DNA from: Massilia horti
GTDB taxonomy: Bacteria > Pseudomonadota > Gammaproteobacteria > Burkholderiales > Burkholderiaceae_D
Direction of reading: 5' to 3'
DNA length: 41,071 nt
NCBI RefSeq assembly: GCF_004614195.1
Contig: NZ_SPUM01000018.1
Span: forward strand, 1-41,071
Shown here: in pieces, positions 24,430-31,929 of the stretch
Position numbering within the stretch: position 1 is the stretch's first letter
Layout: every line of letters starts with the position of its first letter
The notes under the pieces: model-generated
Seen by the model: the letters and a program-made list of their open reading frames with translations, nothing else
What the model was told of the DNA's origin: nothing
The model's database searches: none
Position numbers and translations under genes: made by a program

Positions 24430-26823
24430 ATGCTCCATCCCGAGCCGGTCACCCGCGCCGCGTTCCTGACCGACGAGGCCGGCAATATCCGCACCTGGAA
24501 CGAAGGCTGTGAGAACCTGTTCGGTCTATCCGCCGGCCAGATCATCGGCCAACCGTTCGGCGTTCTCCTGGCTGACAACGGCGTCCACGACTGGGCCGAC
24601 CGGTGGGCCGATCTCGCCACCCAGGCACACGGAGAAGGACTGGACGTTATCCTGAACGGCGCGAACGGCAGCAAGCTCAGTGCGGTGCTCGGGCTGTCCG
24701 CCCAACACGCCCTGGACGGGAGCTTGCGTGGCAGCGTCGTCTACCTGACCACCGTCCTCGAAAGCGCGACGCTGGAATCGGCCCAGGTCGGCCGCATCCC
24801 GCTCGCCAGGGTGATGGAAATGTTTCCCGGTACGTTCTATGCGCTCAACCGCGAACGACGCTTTGTGCTGTGGAACCACAACCTGGAACTGCAGCAGGAA
24901 ATGACGCCCGACGAGATTGCGGCGAGCAACCCGCTGGACATGTTCGACTTCGCGCAGCGGCCACTGATTGCGGAAATGATCCGCCAGGTATTCGACGAAG
25001 GCGCCGAGGTCAAGATCCAGGCCGACGTGGTCAGCAAGAGCGGGCGCGAAACGCCCATGGTGCTGTGCGGCTCGCGCATCATCTGCCGCGGCGCCGATTA
25101 CCTGTTCGGGCTGGGCGTGGACATCACCGAGCAACGGGTGCAGGAACAGCGGCTGCGGCTGCGCGAGCGGGCGCTGCATGCGGCCAGCAACGGCATCGTG
25201 ATCACCCGCTGCGAAGGCAAGGACAATCCGATCGAGTACGTGAATCCGGCGTTCGAGCGCATCACCGGCTACAGCACGGCCGAGGTCACCGGGCGCGATT
25301 GCCGCTTCATGGCCGCTCCCGGGCTGGACGCCAACGAACGCGCCCAGGTGCGTAGTGCCATCAACGAGCGGCGCCCGGTCAACGTGGTGTTTCGCAACCT
25401 GCGCAAGAACGGCGACGTGTTCTGGAACGACCTGAACATCACGCCGGTTCAGGACGACAGCGGCAAGGTCACCCACTTCATCGGCGTGATCAATGACGTG
25501 ACCGCCACCAAGCAGCGCACCGCCCACCTCGAACACGAAGTCAACCACGACTCGCTCACCGGCCTGGCCAACCGCAACCTGCTGTGGGACCGGCTGGAGC
25601 ACGCGCTGCACCTGGCGCAGCGCCACAAGTCGCTGGTCGCCACCGTGCTCATCGACCTGAACAACTTCAAGACCATCAACGACACCTTCGGCCACGAGGC
25701 CGGCGACGTGGTGCTCAAGGTGGTCGCCAAGCGCCTGCAGGCGTCGGTGCGCGACAGCGACACGGTGGCCCGGCTGTCCGGCGACGAGTTCGTGCTGGTG
25801 CTGGTCAACCAGCCCTCGCTGCGCTTCACGCTGCGCATGATCGAGCGCGTGCGCGAAGCCCTCGTCATGCCGGTCGCGCTGGACCGCGCCGAGATTCCGG
25901 TGGGCGCCAGCCTGGGGGTGGCGGTGTACCCGCACGACGGCGCCGCGGTTGCCGAGCTGATCCGCGCGGCGGACGTGGCGATGTACCACGCCAAGGCGAC
26001 CGGCCGCAACGAGGTGCACTTCTTCTCGAACGACATGAAGTCCACCACCGAAGCCAAGCACAAGCTCGAAATCGCCATGCGCGAGGCGCTCGAACGCGAC
26101 GAACTGTTCCTGCTCTACCAACCGCGCATCGATGCGCACAGCGGACTCGTGCTCGGCTTCGAGGCGCTGCTGCGCTGGCGCCATCCCGAAAGCGGCACCT
26201 TGCTGCCGTCCGCCTTCCTGCACGAAGCCGAGGAAAACGGGACCATCATACAGATCGGCAACCGTGTGCTCGACCAGGTGTGCGCCTTCCTGCACGGCCT
26301 GTACAAGGCCGGCTTTGGCAACCTGTCAGTGTCGGTCAACGTGTCGCCGCGCGAGTACTCGCAGCATGACTTTGCCCTGGGCATCGCCGAACGCCTGGCC
26401 CGCTTCGGCCTGCCGGCCGGCTGCCTGCAGATTGAATTGGGCGAGGAAGGCCTGATCCGCAACCCCGGCCTGGGACGCGACGTGGCGGCGCAGTTGCGCT
26501 CACTCGGCCTGCCGCTGTGGCTGGACGAATTCGGCAAGGGCATGTCCGACATCTCCTACCTGCAGGAACTGGCGCCGGATCACGTCAAGATCGCCAAGTC
26601 AGCCGTGCGCGCGATCGGCAACGGCGGCAGCGCATTCGCGAAAACGCTGATCAACATTGGCCACAACCTGAACATGGCGGTGGTCGGCGAGGCGGTCGAG
26701 ACGCGCGCCCAGGCCGACTTCCTGCGCAATAACGGGTGCGATGAAATCCAGGGACTGTGGTTCAGCGAACCGCTGAACCGGGAGGCGGCGGAGCGCTTGC
26801 TGCGTGAGCGGCATTTGGCGTGA
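24430..26823 (+). CDS. PAS-PAS-LOV-like-GGDEF-EAL signalling protein
   Basis: A 797-aa cytoplasmic protein with no membrane segment. Two N-terminal PAS-like domains (about 8-115 and 125-240) lead to a third PAS (about 245-365) that reads like a LOV domain, with GRDCRFM carrying C291 and the later RNLRKNGDVFWNDLNI and HFIGVINDVT. The GGDEF domain (about 370-530) has SGDEF at 450-454 and an I-site RDSD nine residues earlier. The EAL domain (about 545-795) has EAL at 578-580 and the QGLW motif. The usual DDFGTG is DEFGKG (D699, E700) and the usual KID is KIA (K720, A722). Cyclase activity is plausible; phosphodiesterase activity is uncertain. ATG 24430 has GAGG at 24419-24422. Confidence 0.88.
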   Translation: MLHPEPVTRAAFLTDEAGNIRTWNEGCENLFGLSAGQIIGQPFGVLLADNGVHDWADRWADLATQAHGEGLDVILNGANGSKLSAVLGLSAQHALDGSLRGSVVYLTTVLESATLESAQVGRIPLARVMEMFPGTFYALNRERRFVLWNHNLELQQEMTPDEIAASNPLDMFDFAQRPLIAEMIRQVFDEGAEVKIQADVVSKSGRETPMVLCGSRIICRGADYLFGLGVDITEQRVQEQRLRLRERALHAASNGIVITRCEGKDNPIEYVNPAFERITGYSTAEVTGRDCRFMAAPGLDANERAQVRSAINERRPVNVVFRNLRKNGDVFWNDLNITPVQDDSGKVTHFIGVINDVTATKQRTAHLEHEVNHDSLTGLANRNLLWDRLEHALHLAQRHKSLVATVLIDLNNFKTINDTFGHEAGDVVLKVVAKRLQASVRDSDTVARLSGDEFVLVLVNQPSLRFTLRMIERVREALVMPVALDRAEIPVGASLGVAVYPHDGAAVAELIRAADVAMYHAKATGRNEVHFFSNDMKSTTEAKHKLEIAMREALERDELFLLYQPRIDAHSGLVLGFEALLRWRHPESGTLLPSAFLHEAEENGTIIQIGNRVLDQVCAFLHGLYKAGFGNLSVSVNVSPREYSQHDFALGIAERLARFGLPAGCLQIELGEEGLIRNPGLGRDVAAQLRSLGLPLWLDEFGKGMSDISYLQELAPDHVKIAKSAVRAIGNGGSAFAKTLINIGHNLNMAVVGEAVETRAQADFLRNNGCDEIQGLWFSEPLNREAAERLLRERHLA

Positions 26824-26853
26824 CTGGCGCTGCCGAAGTCCGGAACGTGTCCC

Positions 26854-26985
26854 GTAGGGTGCGCACCTGTGCGCACGCGGATCGAGCGGACCGATAGCGC
26901 GAAACGCTGCAGCGCCTCCGGCGTTCGCACACGCGGGAGCCAACTGTGCTCAACCGTACCGCGTGCGCACAGGTGCGCACCCTAC
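26854..26985. repeat. REPIN-like inverted pair, copy B
   Basis: A 132-bp element, GTAG at 26854-26857 and CTAC at 26982-26985. Both halves are the GTGCGCAC-CT-GTGCGCAC hairpin type, in inverted orientation, so this is the most regular pair in the window. The linker sequence differs from copies A, C and E. It lies 30 bp after the GGDEF-EAL stop, in the gap before the convergent DHH gene. Confidence 0.85.
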
Positions 26986-27013
26986 GCCTCTATGCCTCTA
27001 CGCCTCTACGCCT
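26982..27013 (+). repeat. Four-unit 8-bp tandem repeat
   Basis: CTACGCCT, CTATGCCT, CTACGCCT, CTACGCCT run head to tail. The first unit's CTAC is the right edge of REPIN copy B, so the array appears to have grown from the repeat's end by slippage. Confidence 0.85.
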
Positions 27014-27032
27014 CCGGCAGGCTAACCGGCCA

Positions 27033-27971
27033 TCACCCTTCGCTGGTAATACGCTGAATCAGCGCCCCCAGCACGTCCTCGGCCATGTCGTTCGAGACCT
27101 GGCAGGTCCCCGCGTTCTCGTGCCCGCCCCCGCCGTATTCCAGCATCAGCGCGCCGATGTTGGTCCGCGACGTCCGGTTCAGAATCGATTTGCCGGTCGC
27201 GAACACCGTGTTCTGGTTCTTCAGGCCCCACAGCACGTGGATGGAGATATTTGTCTCCGGGAACAGGGCATAGATGATGAAGCGGTTGCCGGCAAAAATC
27301 GTTTGCTCGTCGCGCAGGTCCAGCACCACCAGGTTCTTGTGCACCCGGGCGCAGCGCAGGATCTGTTCCTTGCAGCGATTGCTGTGCTCGAAGTACAGCG
27401 TGGTGCGCTCGCGCACGTCCGGCAGTTCCATGATCTGCTCGATCGTGTGGCTCTTGCAGTAATCGATCAGGTCCATCATCAGCTGGTAATTGGAAATGCG
27501 GAAATTGTGGAAACGCCCCAGCCCGGTGCGCGCGTCCATCAGGAAGTTCAGCAGGTTCCAGCCCTTGGGGTCGAGCACTTCGGCGCGCGTGAACTGCGCC
27601 GCGTCGCCCTTGTCGACCGCGGCCATCATTTCCTTCCACGCCGCCGGGAAGGCGGACGCGCCGCCGTAATAGTCGTAGACCACCCGGGCGGCCGAGGGCG
27701 CAGCCGGATTGATCACGTGGTTCTCGCGCTTGCCGCTGTTGCGGATCGTCTCCGACAGGTGGTGATCGAATGCCAGATGCGCACCGGCAACATACGGCAG
27801 GTTGGTCGTGATGTCCCGGTTGGTGATCGCAATCTTCCCGTCCTGCATGTCCTTGGGGTGGACGAACAGGATGTCGTCGATCATGTCGAGGTGCTTGAGC
27901 AGCACCGCGCACACCAGCCCGTCGAAGTCGCTGCGGGTCACGAGGCGGAATTTGTTTGGTACGGCAGACAT
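27033..27971 (-). CDS. DHH-family phosphoesterase
   Basis: A 312-aa soluble protein with the DHH/DHHA1 architecture of exopolyphosphatase-like and nanoRNase-like enzymes. Motifs are VTRSDFDGLVCAVLL (residues ~10-24, Asp metal ligands), HLAFDHHLSE (the DHH box) and the C-terminal GGGGHENAGTC (DHHA1). The substrate is not clear: oligoribonucleotides, pAp, cyclic dinucleotides or polyphosphate are all possible in this superfamily. ATG 27971 has AAAGGG 7 bp upstream; a GTG at 27977 is an alternative. It is convergent with the GGDEF-EAL gene and divergent from the LytS-type kinase. Confidence 0.88.
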   Translation of the reverse strand: MSAVPNKFRLVTRSDFDGLVCAVLLKHLDMIDDILFVHPKDMQDGKIAITNRDITTNLPYVAGAHLAFDHHLSETIRNSGKRENHVINPAAPSAARVVYDYYGGASAFPAAWKEMMAAVDKGDAAQFTRAEVLDPKGWNLLNFLMDARTGLGRFHNFRISNYQLMMDLIDYCKSHTIEQIMELPDVRERTTLYFEHSNRCKEQILRCARVHKNLVVLDLRDEQTIFAGNRFIIYALFPETNISIHVLWGLKNQNTVFATGKSILNRTSRTNIGALMLEYGGGGHENAGTCQVSNDMAEDVLGALIQRITSEG

Positions 27972-28267
27972 CGGCACACCCTTTCATTTGAATGAATTTT
28001 GGGCTGGCGCAGCCAGAGCGTTTCCCCATGATACCGTGCAAATTTGCAAATTTACAGTTTTTGAACGCCGGTTTGCTCCGCAACAACTGACTCATGCAGT
28101 CCAGCCCCCGGTTCTTGCAGACTGTCGCAAACGGCTGGCGTCCTGGACAGTCAGGTTGCATCATCCCAACAGTCATGTTGCGGCGAACAAACATTTTCGC
28201 CGCCGACAACCAGGTCAACCGGTTACACTCGGCGGTTGCAGATCGAATTGAGAACAGGCAAGTCACC
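27972..28267. other. Divergent intergenic region, DHH gene / LytS-type kinase
   Basis: About 296 bp between divergent starts. It holds an AT-rich patch with overlapping AAATTTGCAAATTT-like direct repeats (about 28035-28060) and otherwise no gene-like sequence. An open frame from 28094 continues into the kinase, but its first ~58 codons have no conserved character. Promoters for both neighbours are expected here but no clear -35/-10 pair was picked. Confidence 0.4.
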
Positions 28268-29536
28268 ATGGAAGCACGACATTCTACCCCGCATGTTTTT
28301 TCGAGCATCCTTTCCGCGCTGTACCGCGGCTTCGACGCCGTGGCGACCTGGGTGACTCAGTTGTCTTGGTGGAAATTCTTCCTGTTCGCCGCCCTGACCC
28401 TGATCGCCGGCTCGATCCTGCAGGAAGAGCTGTTCTCCAACCCGTCCGAGGCCGACAGCATCCGCACCGAACGCCGGCCGTCGCGCCGCGACCAGCCCAG
28501 CATCGTGATCGACGACAGCGGCATCCACTTCAACCCGCGGACCAAGCCGCATTCCGGAGCCAGCGTCGCGCTTCCCGAACCGGCCGAGCCGGCCGAGCCG
28601 GCGACACCTGCAACACCGGCATCACCTGCAACACCGGCGACCCCGGCGGATAAAGCTGCCCGCCCGGGCCCTGCGGACGAGGTGCACATCGACCTGCCGC
28701 CACAAATTGGCGAGGAGTTGTCCAACGCGATCGAGGCGGCGGTCAACGACGCCGCCGAGGAAAAGGCCACCCGCTACCACAAGCAGGCGTCAACCTGGTT
28801 CACCAGCTTCGTCTGGCTGCTGATCATCACCCTGTTCGGCACCAAGGCCCTGGTCGGCGGCAAGAAGCGCGCCGAGATGCAGACGCAAAGCGCCAATGCC
28901 GCCGCCGAGCGCGAATCGATGCAGCGCCAGCTGTCCGAAGCCAAGATGCAGATGATGCAGGCCCAGGTCGAACCGCACTTTTTGTTCAACACGCTCGCCT
29001 CGGTGGAGCACCTGATCGAAACCAATCCGCCGCGCGCCTCGGCCATGCAGCGCAGCCTGATCCAGTACCTGCGCGCGGTGCTGCCCCAGATGCGCGACAC
29101 CACGCTTGTGACCAACCTCGGGCGCGAGGTCGACATGGTGAGCGCCTACCTGAACCTGCTCAAGATGCGCATGGAGGAGCGCCTGACGGTCGAGCTGCAG
29201 ATCCCCGACGGGCTGCGCAGCGCCGCCTTTCCGCCGATGATGCTGCAGTCGATGGTCGAAAACGCGATCAAGCACGGCCTCGAGACCAAGCCGGAAGGCG
29301 GCACCCTGAGCGTGAGCGCCGAGGTCGCGCACAACAAGCTGCGGGTAACGGTGCGCGATGACGGCGTCGGCTTTGGCGTAAAGCCGAGCAACGGCACCGG
29401 CCTGGGCCTGACCAACATCCGCGAGCGCCTCAAACTGCTGCACGGCGACTGCGCCCAGCTGCACATCGGCGCCAACAGCCCGAGCGGCGTGATCGCGACG
29501 ATCGAGGTGCCCTACCAGCTGGCGCCCACCAAGTGA
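28268..29536 (+). CDS. LytS/YehU-type membrane histidine kinase
   Basis: A 422-aa sensor kinase. TM1 is at about 34-52 (WWKFFLFAALTLIAGSIL). An extracytoplasmic segment of ~125 aa includes a Pro-Ala-Glu/Thr repeat (103-128; PAEPAEPATPATPASP). TM2 is at about 177-197. A coiled coil leads into the His_kinase domain with VEPHFLFNTLASVEHLI (phospho-His H237), then the HATPase (MVENAIKHGLET, DDGVGFG, GTGLGLTNIRERL). The external segment is predicted disordered and has no known sensor fold. It is paired with the LytTR regulator 75 bp downstream. ATG 28268 is chosen because TM1 follows; the frame is open to 28094. Confidence 0.88.
   Translation: MEARHSTPHVFSSILSALYRGFDAVATWVTQLSWWKFFLFAALTLIAGSILQEELFSNPSEADSIRTERRPSRRDQPSIVIDDSGIHFNPRTKPHSGASVALPEPAEPAEPATPATPASPATPATPADKAARPGPADEVHIDLPPQIGEELSNAIEAAVNDAAEEKATRYHKQASTWFTSFVWLLIITLFGTKALVGGKKRAEMQTQSANAAAERESMQRQLSEAKMQMMQAQVEPHFLFNTLASVEHLIETNPPRASAMQRSLIQYLRAVLPQMRDTTLVTNLGREVDMVSAYLNLLKMRMEERLTVELQIPDGLRSAAFPPMMLQSMVENAIKHGLETKPEGGTLSVSAEVAHNKLRVTVRDDGVGFGVKPSNGTGLGLTNIRERLKLLHGDCAQLHIGANSPSGVIATIEVPYQLAPTK
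28565..28645 (+). repeat. In-gene GC-rich repeat coding for a PAEP/ATPA tract
   Basis: Short repeated units (CCGGCCGAG twice, then CCTGCAACACCGG-like units) encode residues ~103-128 of the LytS-type kinase. It is likely length-variable by slippage in whole codons. Confidence 0.6.
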
Positions 29537-29611
29537 TCGGGCCGGCTCTATTGCTTTGAAACGCCGTTCGTTCAATAATTATTGCTCTTCAATCTACTTG
29601 CGAACACAACC

Positions 29612-30373
29612 ATGCCGACCGCGATTATTGCCGATGACGAAAGACTGATGCGCGACCAGCTGCGCATGCGCCTGTCCCAGGCGTGGCCGGAACTGGAAAT
29701 CGTCGGCGAGGCGAAAAATGGCGACGAGGCGGTCGAACTGGTGGCGCAACTGACGCCCGACCTGACCTTCCTGGACATCCGCATGCCCGGCAAGACCGGC
29801 ATGGAGGCGGCGCGCGAGATCGGCAACCAGAGCCACATCGTGTTCGTCACCGCCTACGACCAGTACGCGGTCGAGGCCTTCGAGCGCGGCGCGATCGACT
29901 ACATCATGAAGCCGACCGAAGTCGAACGCCTTCAGCTCACGGTCGAGCGCCTGAAGGAGCGCCTGGCCAAGCCAAACGGGGCGGTCAACGACAGCGTCAC
30001 CGCCATGCTGTCGCAACTGGCCGAGAAGATCGCCGCGCCCAAGCCGAAATACCTGCAATGGATCCAGGCCAGCATCGGCCAGGACCTGCGCATGATCCCG
30101 GTCGAGGAAATCCTGTTCTTCCGCTCGGACGAAAAATACACTTGCGTGCAGACCGAGAAGCTCGAGGCGCTGATCCGTAAGCCCGTGCGCGACCTGGCCG
30201 AGGAACTGGACCCGTCGCTGTTCTGGCAGATCCACCGCGCGACGCTGGTGAACGTGAACGCGATCGAAGGCGTCACGCGCGACATCCGCGGCCGCCATCT
30301 GGTGATGGTCAAGGGCCGTCCGGAAAAACTCGAAGTGAGCCGCAGTTTCCTGCACTTGTTTAAGCAAATGTAA
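29612..30373 (+). CDS. LytTR-family response regulator
   Basis: A 253-aa regulator. The receiver (1-120) has IIADDERLMRD and phospho-Asp D55 in LTFLDIRMPG, then the conserved VTAYDQYAVEAFE and IDYIMKPTE. The C-terminal LytTR DNA-binding domain (about 150-250) has PVEEILFFRSDEKYTCVQT and WQIHRATLVNVNAIEGV. LytTR regulators bind direct repeats at promoters, often controlling surface or extracellular factors. It forms a two-component pair with the kinase just upstream. ATG 29612 is chosen because the receiver begins immediately; an open frame 30 nt earlier adds nothing conserved. A perfect hairpin lies 3 bp past the stop. Confidence 0.92.
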   Translation: MPTAIIADDERLMRDQLRMRLSQAWPELEIVGEAKNGDEAVELVAQLTPDLTFLDIRMPGKTGMEAAREIGNQSHIVFVTAYDQYAVEAFERGAIDYIMKPTEVERLQLTVERLKERLAKPNGAVNDSVTAMLSQLAEKIAAPKPKYLQWIQASIGQDLRMIPVEEILFFRSDEKYTCVQTEKLEALIRKPVRDLAEELDPSLFWQIHRATLVNVNAIEGVTRDIRGRHLVMVKGRPEKLEVSRSFLHLFKQM

Positions 30374-30376
30374 GCC

Positions 30377-30401
30377 GGGCGGACCTGCTCCTTGTCCGCC
30401 C
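30377..30401. terminator. Perfect 8-bp hairpin after the LytTR gene
   Basis: GGGCGGAC (30377-30384) / GTCCGCCC (30394-30401), loop of nine. No U-tract follows, so it is a possible Rho-dependent or mRNA-protecting hairpin rather than a classical terminator. Confidence 0.4.
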
Positions 30402-30430
30402 TCAACCTGCACCAGCGCACTACCGCGTAA

Positions 30431-30477
30431 GGTAGCTGCCGGACCCGCGCATGCGGGCGATTGACCGGCAAGCTACC
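30431..30477 (+). promoter_or_regulatory. Dyad ending 2 bp before the start codon of the orphan kinase
   Basis: GGTAGCTGCCGG (30431-30442) pairs with CCGGCAAGCTACC (30465-30477), with one unpaired base. Inside is a second stem, CCCGC-GCAT-GCGGG (30444-30457). The outer stem ends two bases before the ATG at 30480, and no Shine-Dalgarno is seen. It could be an operator or an mRNA hairpin that limits translation. Confidence 0.55.
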
Positions 30478-30479
30478 GA

Positions 30480-31643
30480 ATGACAGACAAGCGCACTATC
30501 CGCTCGCGCAGCCGGGGCGCGGCCATGTTCGTGCTCGGTCTCATGACCGGCGCCTTGGTCGGCCGCCCCAGGGCAGACACGGCTCCCGAGCCGTTGGTCA
30601 GGCACAGCCGCGAAATCGTGAACAACGCGAGCGACGCGATCATCTCCGCCGACGAGAACAGTGTGGTGGTCCTGGCCAATCCGGCCGCGGCCGCCATGTT
30701 CTCGACCACGGTGACCGAGATGCAGGGCCGGCCGCTGTCGCACTACATCCGCGCCGCCGCCGGCGTCGGCCACACCCCGCCCGACTTTTTTCGCCACACC
30801 GACACCCGCGCCGGACGCCGCGCCACCGACTATTCCGTGACCGGGGTGCGCGGCAGCGGCGAGCTGTTCCCGATCGAGGGCTCGATCTCGAGCAGCCAGC
30901 AGGACGGCCAGCAGCTCTACACGATCATCCTGCGCGACGTGTCGGACCGGCACATGGTGCAGCAGAAGCTGGCGCGCTCGCACAACCAGCTGCGCCAGCT
31001 GTCGGCCGCGCTGCAGACCATCCGCGAGGAAGAGCGCACCCACATCGCGCGCGAGCTGCACGACGATCTGGGCCAGATCCTCGCCTCGCTGCGCATGGAC
31101 CTGAACCTGCTGCAGCGGCCGGAGCGCAGCCCGCCCGAAAGCCTGCGCCTGATGAAAGGGATGGAAGACAACCTGCTCACGGCGATCACCTCGCTGCGCC
31201 GGATCGCGACCAACCTGCGTCCGCGCGCGCTGGACGAAGGCGGCTTGTACTTCGCGCTGCAGGGGCTGCGCGACGACTTCGTCGAACGCCACGGCATTCC
31301 ATGCGCGCTGTATGCCGACGAAGCGGACCTGCGCCTGGACGACGCTGCCAGCACCGCGATCTTTCGCATCGTGCAGGAAGCGCTGACCAACATTGCGCGC
31401 CACGCCAACGCCACCCACGTGACGCTGAACCTGGACCGGCTCAACGGCGACCTGTTGATCACGATCCGCGACGACGGCCGCGGCATCCGCGCCGAAGATA
31501 TGGAAAAAGCCGAGTCGCTGGGACTGATCGGCATGCGCGAGCGGGTGTGGGCGATGCATGGCGAGATCACGATCAGCGCCGACGATCCGTCTGGCACGCG
31601 GATCGACATCGTGCTGCCGCTGGGCGGGCACACGGTCGAATAA
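30480..31643 (+). CDS. PAS-containing NarL-type (HisKA_3) orphan histidine kinase
   Basis: A 387-aa kinase. A short hydrophobic stretch (about 15-28; AMFVLGLMTGALVG) may be a weak membrane anchor. A PAS domain (about 40-155) starts IVNNASDAIISADENSVVVLANPAAAAMF. The HisKA_3 dimerisation helix has REEERTHIARELHDDLGQIL (phospho-His H194), and the HATPase has QEALTNIARHANA, DDGRGI and LGLIGMRERV. Kinases of this class normally pair with NarL/FixJ-type regulators. None is present in this window, so the partner lies elsewhere. No Shine-Dalgarno is visible and a dyad sits directly before the ATG. Confidence 0.9.
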   Translation: MTDKRTIRSRSRGAAMFVLGLMTGALVGRPRADTAPEPLVRHSREIVNNASDAIISADENSVVVLANPAAAAMFSTTVTEMQGRPLSHYIRAAAGVGHTPPDFFRHTDTRAGRRATDYSVTGVRGSGELFPIEGSISSSQQDGQQLYTIILRDVSDRHMVQQKLARSHNQLRQLSAALQTIREEERTHIARELHDDLGQILASLRMDLNLLQRPERSPPESLRLMKGMEDNLLTAITSLRRIATNLRPRALDEGGLYFALQGLRDDFVERHGIPCALYADEADLRLDDAASTAIFRIVQEALTNIARHANATHVTLNLDRLNGDLLITIRDDGRGIRAEDMEKAESLGLIGMRERVWAMHGEITISADDPSGTRIDIVLPLGGHTVE

Positions 31644-31656
31644 GAGGAACGAAGGC

Positions 31657-31773
31657 GTAGGGTGCGCACCTGTGCGCACGCGGTCACCGTATGCGGGCTT
31701 GCGGCTGCTGCTCCACTACGCTACGTTCGCGAACCGCGTGCGCACAGGTCCTCGCCGGCCGCGCGCCCCCTAC
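31657..31773. repeat. REPIN-like inverted pair, copy C
   Basis: A 117-bp element, GTAG at 31657-31660 and CTAC at 31770-31773. The left half is the short GTGCGCAC-CT-GTGCGCAC hairpin. The right half, read inward, is the long GTAGGGGGCGCGCGGCC...-type hairpin seen in the left half of copies A and E, so it is a mixed pair in the opposite order to copy A. It lies 13 bp after the kinase stop. Confidence 0.82.
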
Positions 31774-31862
31774 GATGTTTACCCGCCGCAGCTCGCAGTG
31801 GCGATCAATCTTTTCCCCAATCTCTCTCCGACCATTTTCAGGTCATCAAGGCGAAATATTCG

Positions 31863-31911
31863 TTCGATAAGCTCTTTGCTGCTTAAGAGCAATTGCTCAA
31901 ATCTTATCGAA
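31863..31911 (+). promoter_or_regulatory. Nested dyads in the porin leader
   Basis: TTCGATAAG (31863-31871) pairs perfectly with CTTATCGAA (31903-31911). Between them is the perfect palindrome GAGCAATTGCTC (31887-31898). The structure ends 8 bp before the porin GGAGAG ribosome-binding site (31920-31925). It may be a leader mRNA hairpin or sRNA target site, or an operator. Confidence 0.5.
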
Positions 31912-31929
31912 ACCCACCTGGAGAGACTC

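Noticed and set aside
24526..26295. A 589-codon open frame on the minus strand
   Set aside because: It is the antisense shadow of the GGDEF-EAL gene in high-GC DNA; its translation is His/Val/Arg-rich with no domain character, while the plus strand has intact PAS, GGDEF and EAL motifs.
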